Source: JAKLKS01 sp964370855 (lineage in GTDB: Bacteria; Planctomycetota; JAJSAM01; JAKLKS01). Taken from it: a stretch of DNA of 50,448 nucleotides. The DNA lies in the NCBI GenBank assembly GCA_964370855.1, contig CAYJMF010000023.1:1-50448 (forward strand), in the 5' to 3' direction. Position numbers and translations under genes: made by a program. This document shows, piece by piece, positions 22,941-31,704 of this stretch (its first letter is position 1; every line of letters starts with the position of its first letter). The notes beneath the pieces were generated by a model. It had not been told where the DNA came from, did not search any database, and worked only from the letters and a program-made list of their open reading frames with translations.

Positions 22941-24971
22941 CTACGGAAGCATGCAGCGGAGGACCACCGTCCCGCCGTCCCGGACCTCGAGGATCCGTCC
23001 GGAGAGCGAGGCTCCGTCGGGTGCGGCCCCCGGGAGCGCATCCCCGCGGGCCGTGTCGATCAGGAGGCGCCCGCGCTCCAGCGGCCCCAGGCCGGTGAAC
23101 GTCCCGGCCGAGGGGGCGTCCTCGCACCACGTGGTGTACGCCGGCCCCTCCGGGAGTCCCCGGGCCGCCACGATCACCTTCACGGCTCCCCGTCGGGAGG
23201 AGGAGACGACCCTTACCGTCCCGCGCGCACGGGAGAAGGCCCCGGGGTCCGGAGGCGCGAGATCGGCACGACCGCGGAAGTCCTGCGCCCCCGGGACAGG
23301 CAGGATCGCCCGGAGGAGGACGGCCCCGAACGGGTCGCGAACCTCCACCCTGCAGCCGGCGAAGTCCTCGAGGGTCGCGAAGCGGAGGGACTCGGGAGGG
23401 TCCCACGCATCCACCCCGCCCTCGAACCTCCAGTCGGACAGGATGGAGGACATGCTTCTGAGATAGCCCAGGTCGATGAAGGACCCGCTCCCCGGAGCGG
23501 CTTCCAGGAACAAGTACGGGGGGAACCATGCCGCCTCGTCGAGCCGGTTCAATGCCACCTCGAACGGGCGGGAGATCGCGTGGGGACCGAACTCGATGAT
23601 CCCGCCGGCGTCGGCATCGGGACCGTCCGCGGGCCTCTGGAGCGCCACCCGGACGAGCCCGGCGACAGGGTCCGCGCCGAGACGGAAGATCGCGACTTCG
23701 TTCCTCCGGGGAATCCCGACGACGAGTTCCTCCGTCCCGTCGCCGTCCCGATCGCCCGCCCGGGAGAGGGACATTTCGAAGGCGTCCCCGGGAAACCCGC
23801 GGTACGCGAAGAGGAGCCGCCCCTTCGCCCCGGAGAAGACCTCCACCAGGGCGGTGTCATCGTGGGCCGCGGGGTCACCCACGGTGTGGGAAAGCGCCGC
23901 GACGTCCGGAAACCCGTCGCCGTCTACATCGCCCATGCCCGCCAACTTCGCACCGAACCCTACGCGGTCTCCCCCCTTCAGCCTGCGAAGGCGCCGCCCC
24001 GTCCGGGCATCGAGGAGGAGGACGCTGTCGGGGCCATCCCGGCCGCCGGAGGACCGGACGGCGAGGGTCCGGGCCAGGGGGCCCGGAGGCGCCAGCGCGG
24101 CGAGGGACCACCCGAGCCCTTCGCCACGACCCCGCCCCTCCCATGAGCGAATCTCCTCGAAGGTCGCCCCCGAGAAGACGGCGACCCTTCCCGCCTCGAG
24201 CACCTTGCCCCGGACGAATCCGGGACTCCCCACGGCGAACTCGGGGACGCCGTCTCCGTCGAGGTCGCCGAGGGCCGCGATCGAGGTTCCGAAGCCATCG
24301 CCGTTCGCGGGGCCCGTCAGCAGATGGAGGAGGCTCCCGTCCTCACCGGAGTACACGTACACGGTCCCCGGAGGACTGTCGTGGATACCGGTCCCTTCCG
24401 GACGCCCCACCGCGAAGTCCGGGGTCTCGTCGCCATCGAGGTCCCCCAGGCTCGCGACGGAGGAGCCGTAGCCGGAGCCCGAGGGCATGTCTCCGGAGTC
24501 GAACAGGACGGCAGCATCCTCCCCGGCGAACACCTTCGCGTACGTCCGCCATGGGACCTCCGGGATCCCCGTCGCCCCGAGCGGAGCCCCTACGAGCACG
24601 TCGGGAGTCCCCCGGCCGTCGATGTCACCGACGGCGACGACGGCCATGCCGAACCCGTCCTGGCTGGACTCGCCGGTGAGGGAATGCAGGACCGACCCGT
24701 CCCTCCCGGAGAGCACGACCACCAATCCGACCGGGTTTCCAACGAGCGGGGCCCCCACGAGCAGGTCCCCGGTCCCGTCCTGATCGAAGTCCCCGCCCGG
24801 AGCGATCGCCACCCCGAACGCCGCGTTCACCCCCGGACCCGTGAACCTCGACAGGAGCGCGCCGTCCGCATTCGATCCGCGGACGGGGACCAGGACCAGC
24901 GTCCCGACGACGAGGAAGGACCACACGAGGAAGGTCCTGGAGGATCCGGGTCTCCATGGACGAATCCCCAT
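22941..24971 (-). CDS. Secreted FG-GAP (integrin-like) repeat protein
   Basis: This 676-residue protein has an N-terminal signal segment (TFLVWSFLVVGTLVLVPVRG). It then has about six FG-GAP blades, each with a Ca-binding-like Asp loop: GDFDQDGTGDLLVGAP, GDIDGRGTPDVLVGAP, GDLDGDETPDFAVGRP, GDLDGDGVPEFAVGSP, GDVDGDGFPDVAAL and GDRDGDGTEELVVGIP. The last 240 residues are non-repetitive, with a C-terminal beta-rich domain. It is predicted to be an extracellular seven-blade-type propeller. It lies 38 bp behind the propeller gene at 25010-26458 on the same strand, probably in one operon. Confidence 0.85.
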   Translation of the reverse strand: MGIRPWRPGSSRTFLVWSFLVVGTLVLVPVRGSNADGALLSRFTGPGVNAAFGVAIAPGGDFDQDGTGDLLVGAPLVGNPVGLVVVLSGRDGSVLHSLTGESSQDGFGMAVVAVGDIDGRGTPDVLVGAPLGATGIPEVPWRTYAKVFAGEDAAVLFDSGDMPSGSGYGSSVASLGDLDGDETPDFAVGRPEGTGIHDSPPGTVYVYSGEDGSLLHLLTGPANGDGFGTSIAALGDLDGDGVPEFAVGSPGFVRGKVLEAGRVAVFSGATFEEIRSWEGRGRGEGLGWSLAALAPPGPLARTLAVRSSGGRDGPDSVLLLDARTGRRLRRLKGGDRVGFGAKLAGMGDVDGDGFPDVAALSHTVGDPAAHDDTALVEVFSGAKGRLLFAYRGFPGDAFEMSLSRAGDRDGDGTEELVVGIPRRNEVAIFRLGADPVAGLVRVALQRPADGPDADAGGIIEFGPHAISRPFEVALNRLDEAAWFPPYLFLEAAPGSGSFIDLGYLRSMSSILSDWRFEGGVDAWDPPESLRFATLEDFAGCRVEVRDPFGAVLLRAILPVPGAQDFRGRADLAPPDPGAFSRARGTVRVVSSSRRGAVKVIVAARGLPEGPAYTTWCEDAPSAGTFTGLGPLERGRLLIDTARGDALPGAAPDGASLSGRILEVRDGGTVVLRCMLP

Positions 24972-25009
24972 CCAGAGCCCCCCGTGCGCACCCTGCGCCG
25001 GCGGCCGGT

Positions 25010-26458
25010 CTACTCCCCCAGCGGGAGGTCGAGCGCGGCGTCCACGCCGGAGCGGCTCCCGGCGCGCCCGGGGAAATCCATCTCCCCGAGGAGGCGCTCC
25101 CCCGGAGCCGGGTCCGGGACGAGGATCGACACCCGGATCGAGCGGCGCGCGCCGGGCCGGAGCGACGGGATCCGGCGATCGCGGCCGACGGGCTCCTCCC
25201 CGGCCGTCCGCGCGAGCCGTAGGACCCGCGCCGCCGACCGGTTCTCGTCCACGTTGCGGAGCCGGATCCTCCCCCTCACGGAGACGCCGCCCTTGACGGC
25301 CGCCACCCGCAGCCCCGAGGCGTCCACCTCCAGTTCGGGACCGCCGATGCGGAAGTAGTCGATGGACGGGGCCTCCGCGCCGCCGCAGACGACGTGGAGG
25401 ATCCCGTCGGGCCCCACCGCGGCGGCGTCCAGCTCCGCCGACTCGAGGCGGGTGCCGAACCGCTGACGCTCCCAGGAAGAGCCGTCGAAGGACAGGAGCC
25501 ACCGCTCGGCATCCCCGTCCCACACCTCCTGCGACAGTTGATCGTAGAGGATGTGCACCCGGGAGTCCGGGCCGGTCTCGAGGTGGAGGTCGGAACGCCT
25601 GAAGTTTGCGCCGGAGTCGTAGAGCGTCGCGTCCACCTCCCAGCCCGAGGAGCCGCGGACCAGGTGGCGGAGGGTGCCCGGGCGCGCCGCCCCGGCCAGG
25701 AAACCGGCGATGTGCGCCCGCCCGTCCCCGTCGAGGGCGAGCCGGGGGAGATCCAGGGTCACGGGCAGCGTCTCCTCGGCGAAGGTGCCCGAGGCGTCGG
25801 TCAGGTAGCGGAAGACCCTGCCGCCGTCCCCGATGAGGATGAGGTGGGAGTTCCCCTCGGCGTCCACGCGGAGGTCGCGGGGGCTCCCGTTGACGCTCGT
25901 CTCCACCATGTTCCAGGAGGCGCCGTCGAAGGCCGCGACGACGGCGGGACCGGAGCCGAGGGAGTCGTCGAGGGAACGCAGCCAGGCGACGTGGGGGCGG
26001 CCGTCGGCGTCCAGGTCCATCGTCCAGGTCGAGAGGACGTTGGGCGTGGCGAGGGTGGTGCGGACCCAGCCCCCGGTCTCGCGGACGGCGTGGATCACGG
26101 CGAACCGCGGCTCCGAGGAGTCCTCCCGGTTGTTCCAGAAATAGGCCACGTGCACGCGGCCCTCGGCGTCCACGGCGATGTCGTCGTCGTCGAGGAGGGT
26201 CTCCCTCGAGTCCACGACCTCCGACACCCACGCGCCGTCCAGCGCGCCGTCGGTGCGCCATGCATGCACCAGCGAACCATTGACGTCCTGGAAGACCCGG
26301 TGCACGACGCCGTCGGAACCGACGGCGATGGCGGAGTGGTACTCCAGCTCGACGCCCTCCGCGACCCGCTCCCTCGCGACGGTCGCCGCCCCGGTGGGCG
26401 CGGCCCCCGCGGCGACGAGGATCGTGGCCAGCACGGCGGCGCGCATCAGGTCTCGCAT
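25010..26458 (-). CDS. Secreted beta-propeller-like protein
   Basis: This 482-residue protein has a signal peptide (AAVLATILVAAGAAPTGAA). The body repeats a short motif, Asp-x-x-Gly-x-x-His-[VI]-x-[WF/Y]: SDGVVHRVF, AEGRVHVAYFW, ADGRPHVAWL, AEGNSHLILI, GDGRAHIAGF, PDSRVHILYD and PDGILHVVCG. That indicates a six- to eight-bladed propeller of the BNR/exo-alpha-sialidase-like type without the catalytic residues. The C-terminal 120 residues look like an Ig-like/CARDB domain. GGGAGGG precedes the ATG. Ligand unknown. Confidence 0.75.
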   Translation of the reverse strand: MRDLMRAAVLATILVAAGAAPTGAATVARERVAEGVELEYHSAIAVGSDGVVHRVFQDVNGSLVHAWRTDGALDGAWVSEVVDSRETLLDDDDIAVDAEGRVHVAYFWNNREDSSEPRFAVIHAVRETGGWVRTTLATPNVLSTWTMDLDADGRPHVAWLRSLDDSLGSGPAVVAAFDGASWNMVETSVNGSPRDLRVDAEGNSHLILIGDGGRVFRYLTDASGTFAEETLPVTLDLPRLALDGDGRAHIAGFLAGAARPGTLRHLVRGSSGWEVDATLYDSGANFRRSDLHLETGPDSRVHILYDQLSQEVWDGDAERWLLSFDGSSWERQRFGTRLESAELDAAAVGPDGILHVVCGGAEAPSIDYFRIGGPELEVDASGLRVAAVKGGVSVRGRIRLRNVDENRSAARVLRLARTAGEEPVGRDRRIPSLRPGARRSIRVSILVPDPAPGERLLGEMDFPGRAGSRSGVDAALDLPLGE

Positions 26459-26605
26459 GGCGGTACCCTCCCGGATTCCCCGGATCGTACTCCCGGGGCC
26501 TGCGAGGTCAATCCCCCGGATCGGAATCCGTGCCACCGTCCTCCTTTCCCCACCCTGCGCGGGGATCTTGGTCCCGCCCCCCGGAGGCCGCAGGATGGAC
26601 CTGCC

Positions 26606-26893
26606 ATGTGGTTCCGGAAGCGGCGCCGCCGCCCTCCCCCGCCCCCGCCCCCCTGCCCGCAGTGCGGGAAGCCCACGGCCCTCTCCGGGCGGTTCTGCCG
26701 CGCCTGCGGCTGGGACGCCGATCTCGAGGGGACCCCGGACTCCCACCTCGACGGCGTGGACATCCCCACGGGATACGGGAGAGAGGAGGAGGGGGAGCAG
26801 GATCCCGCCGGCCCGTTCTGGCGGGGGAGGGTCTTCCTCGCCGTCGGGGCGATCCTCGCCCTCGTCTCGTTCCTGTACGCCCTCCTGCTCTGA
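26606..26893 (+). CDS. Zinc-ribbon protein with C-terminal membrane anchor
   Basis: A 95-residue protein that begins with a basic then poly-proline stretch. It has a double zinc knuckle CPQCGKP...CRACGWD (C17/C20, C31/C34), and residues 74-95 form one TM helix at the very C-terminus. It is probably cytoplasmic and tail-anchored. The start codon at 26606 follows GCAGGATGG weakly; no better start exists downstream of the divergent promoter region. Function unknown. Confidence 0.65.
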   Translation: MWFRKRRRRPPPPPPPCPQCGKPTALSGRFCRACGWDADLEGTPDSHLDGVDIPTGYGREEEGEQDPAGPFWRGRVFLAVGAILALVSFLYALLL

Positions 26894-26915
26894 AGCGGCG
26901 GGGGACCCGTCGATA

Positions 26916-26932
26916 GTATCATGATGTGATAC
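26916..26932. promoter_or_regulatory. GTATC-N7-GATAC palindrome
   Basis: GTATCATGATGTGATAC is an AT-rich palindrome standing out from its surroundings, 24 bp after the stop at 26893. A 14/17 match occurs at 47877-47893. It could be a regulator-binding site. Confidence 0.4.
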
Positions 26933-27024
26933 ACTCTCCCCCTCCCCCGCCCCCCCGGAACCCATTCCCGGCGCCGCCGTGACGGACGCCGGGTTCCCCC
27001 CCTCCCGCTCCCGCCGCCCCGGTG

Positions 27025-27030
27025 TACAGT
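27025..27030 (+). promoter_or_regulatory. Candidate -10 box TACAGT, 6 nt before ATG
   Basis: TACAGT is followed by GCGGCC and the ATG at 27037. No Shine-Dalgarno is present. Confidence 0.45.
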
Positions 27031-27036
27031 GCGGCC

Positions 27037-28860
27037 ATGAGGACGGGGACGGTGCTCCTCCTGGCGGCCGCCGCTCTTCTCCCGCTCCCGGCCCAGGCCG
27101 GGGACGGGCCCGCGAAGGGCGGGAGGAAGGGGGCCGCGGCGGCGAAGGGGGACGACCTCGACGCCCGCGTGGACGCGGCCATCGAGCGCGGCGCACGCCG
27201 GCTCCTCCGGTGGCAGACGGAGGAGGGGTGGTTCGTCCAGGCCGGGGACCCCGCCCGTCAGCACCGGGCGGCCGGGAGGGCCGAGTCGGAATCGATGACG
27301 TGGGGGCAGACCGCCCTCGCCCTCTACACCTTGAGGGCCTGCGGGCTCCCCCGGGACGCGGAGCCGGTGCAGAGAGGCTTCGCCTGGCTCCGGGCGGAGT
27401 TCGACCTGCGCCGGGGGGACCGGACGGCCCCGAAGGGACTCCAGCGGAGGCCATCGGAGTTCCAGACGTACGACCTCTCCCTCGCCCTCCTGGCGCTGGA
27501 CGCCCAGCGCCGCGCTCCGGCGATCCCCGGGATGGACCCGGGATCGTGGAAGGAGGGCGGGAGCGGGCCGCGGAAGAAGGGCAAGGCCCCGCCCGCCCCC
27601 CTCACCGCGGAGCAGGAGCTCTCCTGGATGGAGCAGCTGGCCCGCCTCCTCGTCGGGGCCCAGGCGGTGAACGGCGGCTTCGGGTACAACACCGCCGGGG
27701 ACTACGCCGAGACCGCCCCGGCCAGGCTCGCCTACGAGGACCACTCCAACACCCAGTACGCGCTCCTCGGTCTCAAGGCGGCGCGGATGAACGGGATCCG
27801 CATGGATCGGTCGATCTGGCTCCGGGCTCTCCTCCATCTTCTCGAGTGCCAGGAACGGAACGGGCCCAGGGTACCCAGGGGGGTTGACCCCGGTCCGGGC
27901 GGCGGCAAGAAGGGCGCCGTCTCGACCGTCGGGGACCGGGCCCGCGGCTGGGGCTATGCGGACGGGAACCCGGCCACGGGCTCCATGACCACCGGGGGGG
28001 TCTCCTCCCTGGCCATCTGCCGGAGCGAACTCCCCGGCGCGGTGGAGTACGACGCGGACCTCGCGGCCCGATCGGAGCAGGCGGTCTTCGACGGGCTCGC
28101 CTGGCTCGGGCATCACTTCACCGTGGCGGAGAACCCCGGACCCGTGGGGGCGCCCATGGGCCGGGAGTTCTGGCTGTACTACTACCTCTACGGGCTCGAG
28201 CGGGCCGGCGTGCTGGCCGGGGCGGAGCGGATGGGGAGCCACGACTGGTACGGGGAGGGCGCGGCCTGGCTCCTCGAGCACCAGACGATGGGAGGGGCCT
28301 GGCAGCAGGACCACTCCTTCCTCGACGGGCCCTTTCATCCGCCGCCCCCGGGCCCCCCCGGCCGGGACCCGCCCCGCCCCCTGCCCCCGGACGTGCAGGC
28401 GCGGATCGACGATGCGAGGGGCAACCTCCTCGACTCCTGCTTCGCCCTCCTCTTCCTGAAGAGGGCGACCCGCGCGGCCGTGGCGACGGTGCAGGCGGAG
28501 GACCGGCTGGATCTGCGGGGCGCGGCGGACCTCCCGGACAGGGACTTCGGCGACCTCTTCGCCGCCGTGTTCCGCGGGTTCGCGGCGGCGGCCCCGGGGG
28601 AGAGGCGGGAGCGGGCCGCGGATTTCGTCCGCATGGGCACGCGCTCCCTCCCCCTCCTCATGCTCCGGCTCGACGACGCGGAGGCGGCCGTCCGCGGCGC
28701 GGCCCTGGACGCGCTCCGGGAGACCACGGGCCTGACCCACGGCTTCGACCCCGCGGCGCCCGAGGAGGCCCGCGGAGCGGCGGTCCGCGCGTGGGAGGAC
28801 TGGTGGGCGTCGGAGGGCCGGCGACTCGTCGCAGACACTGCGGCGGGCCGGTTCCGGTAG
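27037..28860 (+). CDS. Secreted prenyltransferase/squalene-cyclase-like repeat protein
   Basis: A 607-residue protein with a clean signal peptide (GTVLLLAAAALLPLPAQA). Alpha-toroid repeats follow: GARRLLRWQTEEGWF, WGQTALALYTLRACGL, YDLSLALLALDAQ, GGFGYN then HSNTQYALLGLKAARMNGI, GWGYADGNPATGSMTTGGVS, and GAAWLLEHQTMGGAW. No DXDD cyclase motif is seen, so it is probably a binding or scaffold protein rather than a cyclase. The C-terminal 120 residues are HEAT-like. Such exported toroids are frequent in Planctomycetota. It appears leaderless behind a TACAGT box. Confidence 0.87.
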   Translation: MRTGTVLLLAAAALLPLPAQAGDGPAKGGRKGAAAAKGDDLDARVDAAIERGARRLLRWQTEEGWFVQAGDPARQHRAAGRAESESMTWGQTALALYTLRACGLPRDAEPVQRGFAWLRAEFDLRRGDRTAPKGLQRRPSEFQTYDLSLALLALDAQRRAPAIPGMDPGSWKEGGSGPRKKGKAPPAPLTAEQELSWMEQLARLLVGAQAVNGGFGYNTAGDYAETAPARLAYEDHSNTQYALLGLKAARMNGIRMDRSIWLRALLHLLECQERNGPRVPRGVDPGPGGGKKGAVSTVGDRARGWGYADGNPATGSMTTGGVSSLAICRSELPGAVEYDADLAARSEQAVFDGLAWLGHHFTVAENPGPVGAPMGREFWLYYYLYGLERAGVLAGAERMGSHDWYGEGAAWLLEHQTMGGAWQQDHSFLDGPFHPPPPGPPGRDPPRPLPPDVQARIDDARGNLLDSCFALLFLKRATRAAVATVQAEDRLDLRGAADLPDRDFGDLFAAVFRGFAAAAPGERRERAADFVRMGTRSLPLLMLRLDDAEAAVRGAALDALRETTGLTHGFDPAAPEEARGAAVRAWEDWWASEGRRLVADTAAGRFR

Positions 28861-28866
28861 CGGGAC

Positions 28867-30303
28867 CTACCGCCCCCGCACCAGCACGACGTTCCCCCGC
28901 ACCTCCCACCGGAGGTCGGCGTCGAGGCGGACGAGCTCGTTCATGGCCTCGTCGAGGGGCATGTCCTTCACCGTCAGTTTCACCATGAGCGCGCGGCAGC
29001 GCTCCCCCACCGCCTCGTCGGCGATGAAGTTGAGCCCGTGGAGCGCCGAGAGGTAGGAGAGGACCTCGGTCAGGTTCACGTTCCCGTCGAAGGAGAGGGT
29101 CGTGCGGCGGGACTTGAGGATCGCGAGGAGGCTCTCCTCCTCCGCGATCCTCTTCCGCACCTCCGCCACCGTCTCCGTCGGCCGCGCCGGGGGCTCCCGG
29201 AGGAGGACGAAGAGCCGCTCCTCCCGGACCTCCCACCCGAGCACCTTTCCGACCTCGGGGCTCGGGACCGCTCCGACGGCGAGGTCCAGGACGTCCCGGG
29301 ACCGGACGTTCTGGAACCGTGCGACGAAGGGGGTCGCGAAGCAGATCCGCTCCAGGGAGGCGTCCGCGTACTCCACGGCGAGCCCCAGGGCCTCGGCCCG
29401 GTTCCGCAGCACCTCTCCCACGGTGCCCTGCTCGAAGTCGAGTTCCCCGGACCCCGCGTTGAGCCGCTCCTCCATGGTGGGCCCCGCGGGCGCCGGCTCC
29501 GCGGCGACGGCCGGCGCGGCGCGTTCGCGGGGCCGCTCCATGGGCAGCGGCGGCCCCTCCGCCGGAGGCGGCGAGGCCACGGGAGGCGCCGCGGCGACCG
29601 GCGGCGGTTCCGAAGGCGATGGAGGCGGAGCCTCCATCGCCTTCCACGCCACCACCCCGCCGAGGAGAAGCGCCGCCGCCCCCGCCGCGATTCCCACCTT
29701 CGCCGCCGTGGTCATGACGATTCCTCCCGCGGCCCCCGCAGGGAGCCCCTTGCCCGCGGGCGGGAGCAGGGGCGCGAGGAGGAGGGACAGCCCCTCCCGT
29801 CCCCCGCCGAGCCGCCCCCGCAGCCGCTCCAGCGCCCGCTTCAGGCGTGTCCGCACCGTCTCCACCGGAACCCCCTGCCGGCGCGCGATCTCCGCGGGCG
29901 GAAGGTCCTCGAAGTAGCGCAGCAGCACCGTCCCCCGGTAGGGCTCCTCCAGCGCGAGCACCGCGTGGACGAGCCTCTCCAGGATCTCCGCCCGCGCGAC
30001 CAGGGAATCCGGCGTCGCCTCCACCCGCTCCCGGGCGGCGGCCCCCTCCTCGTGGAGCCGCCGGGTCCGCGCGGCGCGCGACGCGTCGATGGCGGCGAAG
30101 CGCAACAGCGAGCGTAGCCAGCCACGCGGGGCGCGGAGCGGCGCCGCGGGCGGGTGGGCCATCGCCCGCACCCAGGCCTCCTGCTCGAGATCGTCCGCGG
30201 CGGCCTCCCCGTGCACGAGGGTGCGGGCCACGCGGCCCACCCACTCCCGGTGGACCAGGAGGTCGTCGATGTTCCAGTCCGGCACGGGATTCTCCCTCTG
30301 CAT
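28867..30303 (-). CDS. ECF sigma factor fused to a TM helix and two STN/secretin-like modules
   Basis: This 478-residue protein has sigma-70 region 2 at residues 12-80 (DDLEQEAWVRAMAH, GWLRSLLRFAAIDASR). Region 4 is at about 105-165 (LEEPYRGTVLLRYFEDLPP, IARRQGVPVETVRTRLKRAL). A TM helix lies at about 202-221 and a Pro-rich linker at 225-275. Two tandem modules like the secretin/TonB short N-terminal (STN) domain follow: about 285-370 and 402-476, the second with LTEVLSYLSALHGLNFIADE and KLTVKDMPLDEAMNELV. The sigma part would be cytoplasmic and the STN part periplasmic, so the protein may be a one-piece membrane-tethered sigma sensor. Release mechanism unknown. Confidence 0.85.
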   Translation of the reverse strand: MQRENPVPDWNIDDLLVHREWVGRVARTLVHGEAAADDLEQEAWVRAMAHPPAAPLRAPRGWLRSLLRFAAIDASRAARTRRLHEEGAAARERVEATPDSLVARAEILERLVHAVLALEEPYRGTVLLRYFEDLPPAEIARRQGVPVETVRTRLKRALERLRGRLGGGREGLSLLLAPLLPPAGKGLPAGAAGGIVMTTAAKVGIAAGAAALLLGGVVAWKAMEAPPPSPSEPPPVAAAPPVASPPPAEGPPLPMERPRERAAPAVAAEPAPAGPTMEERLNAGSGELDFEQGTVGEVLRNRAEALGLAVEYADASLERICFATPFVARFQNVRSRDVLDLAVGAVPSPEVGKVLGWEVREERLFVLLREPPARPTETVAEVRKRIAEEESLLAILKSRRTTLSFDGNVNLTEVLSYLSALHGLNFIADEAVGERCRALMVKLTVKDMPLDEAMNELVRLDADLRWEVRGNVVLVRGR

Positions 30304-30374
30304 CCATGGATCAGCCGGACGCCGGGTCCGGACCGGTCCAGGAATCCCGTCGACTCCCGGCGCCGCCTCTGGCC

Positions 30375-30530
30375 TCAGGAGTCGAGAAGGAACCTCACGT
30401 GCTGTGCCAGCACGGCCGGCGGGAACGGCTTCTGGAGGAAGTTCATCCTCCCCGCCTCCACCCCGTTGAGCAGGAGCGGCTCCATCCCCCACGACGTCGC
30501 CGGCAACGAACTCCTCGACGGAATCCCCAC
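30375..30530 (-). pseudogene. Remnant of a response-regulator receiver domain
   Basis: On the minus strand a 51-codon open stretch ends GRMNFLQKPFPPAVLAQHVR then FLLDS-stop. This is the beta5-alpha5 end of a receiver domain (compare EFLAKPFTPASLLGKVRDVL in the hybrid kinase). Upstream sequence is out of frame and has no receiver core, so only the tail survives. It sits in the 230-bp gap between two minus-strand genes. Confidence 0.5.
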
Positions 30531-30533
30531 CCA

Positions 30534-31565
30534 TCATCGGCCCCCGAGGACGGGGGCTGGAATGACTTCGATACCCCATTGTCTCGATGGGGGTTTCCTG
30601 ACCCGGTCTCCAGCTTCATCCCCGACCATGGCCTGCAACACGATCTCGACTCCGCTCGGCACGTCGCATTCGAATACTTCACCGCCACTTGCGAATACCG
30701 ACCACTCCGTCGGTACCAGGGCTCCTACCGGACAATAACTCACCACGACTTCCGCCATCCGCCCTGCGTCTGCCTCCGGCCATTCGACACGTCCAAGGAA
30801 CTTCCTGCCCGCGTCCAATTCATACTTGCACACCGGGCCGTCCCCCTTGCTCCCGGGCTGGATGGAAATGAACCCGAAGGTCGGCGCGTAACCGGATCGA
30901 GTGACACTCACCATCAAATCCAGCGAACACGGCAACCCCCCCCACCGGAGCGTTCCCTTCGCGTCCGTCACTCCCGGCTCAACGTAAGGAATGGACCCAC
31001 CACTGTCCATGCTGTGGAGACGAAGCTGAGCGCCTTGAATGGGAGATCCACCAGGCCCGCACACGAGGACACGGGCCACGCCATCCATGGGAACCGAACG
31101 ACACTGAACGACCACCGCATCGTCATCCAGGTCCCACGCATCCTCGTCCTGAGCATCCACTTCCAGCAGGCACGTATCGCCACCACCCTTCAACCACAGT
31201 GTCCAGTTCGTGCTCCATATGCAGAAAGGAGCGCTGACCGAAAACTCCCCGTTCTCGGAGACAAGGGCCTTGCCTTCGTATCGCGCCGGGTTGGGCTCCT
31301 TCAGTACAGGATTCCGGCTCCACTCACACAGGAGCAGAACTTCACGTGAACTGGCCCATGACTCGTGGTCGGCAACGGTTCCAGATATTCTCGTGGGCCG
31401 CGCCAGAACGCCGTTACCGACCTCCTGATGGCCGACCTGCATGCCACGGTCCGTGACATCCAGTGCACCGCCCGGGGAAGACCCACGACCTCCTGCACAC
31501 CCGATAAGGACTAGCGCTGCCACCCAGAGCGGCGAAGACGACGATGCGCCATATACTTGCTTCAT
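30534..31565 (-). CDS. AT-richer lipoprotein with carboxypeptidase-regulatory-like domains
   Basis: A 343-residue protein with lipobox LVLIGCAG (acylation at C23). Beta-rich segments include TRISGTVADHESWASSRE and GVARVLVCGPGGSPIQGAQL followed by DAKGTLRWGGLPCSL, typical of CarboxypepD_reg/Ig-like surface domains. Its DNA is visibly less GC-rich than neighbouring genes, with many A/T-ending codons, suggesting recent acquisition or different constraint. The ATG lies 6 nt after a TAACAT box. Function unknown. Confidence 0.75.
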   Translation of the reverse strand: MKQVYGASSSSPLWVAALVLIGCAGGRGSSPGGALDVTDRGMQVGHQEVGNGVLARPTRISGTVADHESWASSREVLLLCEWSRNPVLKEPNPARYEGKALVSENGEFSVSAPFCIWSTNWTLWLKGGGDTCLLEVDAQDEDAWDLDDDAVVVQCRSVPMDGVARVLVCGPGGSPIQGAQLRLHSMDSGGSIPYVEPGVTDAKGTLRWGGLPCSLDLMVSVTRSGYAPTFGFISIQPGSKGDGPVCKYELDAGRKFLGRVEWPEADAGRMAEVVVSYCPVGALVPTEWSVFASGGEVFECDVPSGVEIVLQAMVGDEAGDRVRKPPSRQWGIEVIPAPVLGGR

Positions 31566-31571
31566 CTGGGC

Positions 31572-31577
31572 ATGTTA
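31572..31577 (-). promoter_or_regulatory. Candidate -10 box TAACAT, 6 nt before ATG
   Basis: Minus strand: TAACAT, GCCCAG, then the ATG at 31565. Confidence 0.4.
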
Positions 31578-31704
31578 CGACACTGCTCACCAGAATTGCA
31601 TCCGCCGGCATGTGCGTCATACCCCTGACCGTTACCCGGTCGTTACCGCCGCCGGGCCCCCTCCCCCGTCAGAGTGGACGGCCACCGGAACGGAGGAAAC
31701 GAAC

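Noticed and set aside
27037..28860. Functional squalene-hopene cyclase
   Set aside because: It has a signal peptide and toroid repeats but no DXDD catalytic motif, so only the fold is claimed.
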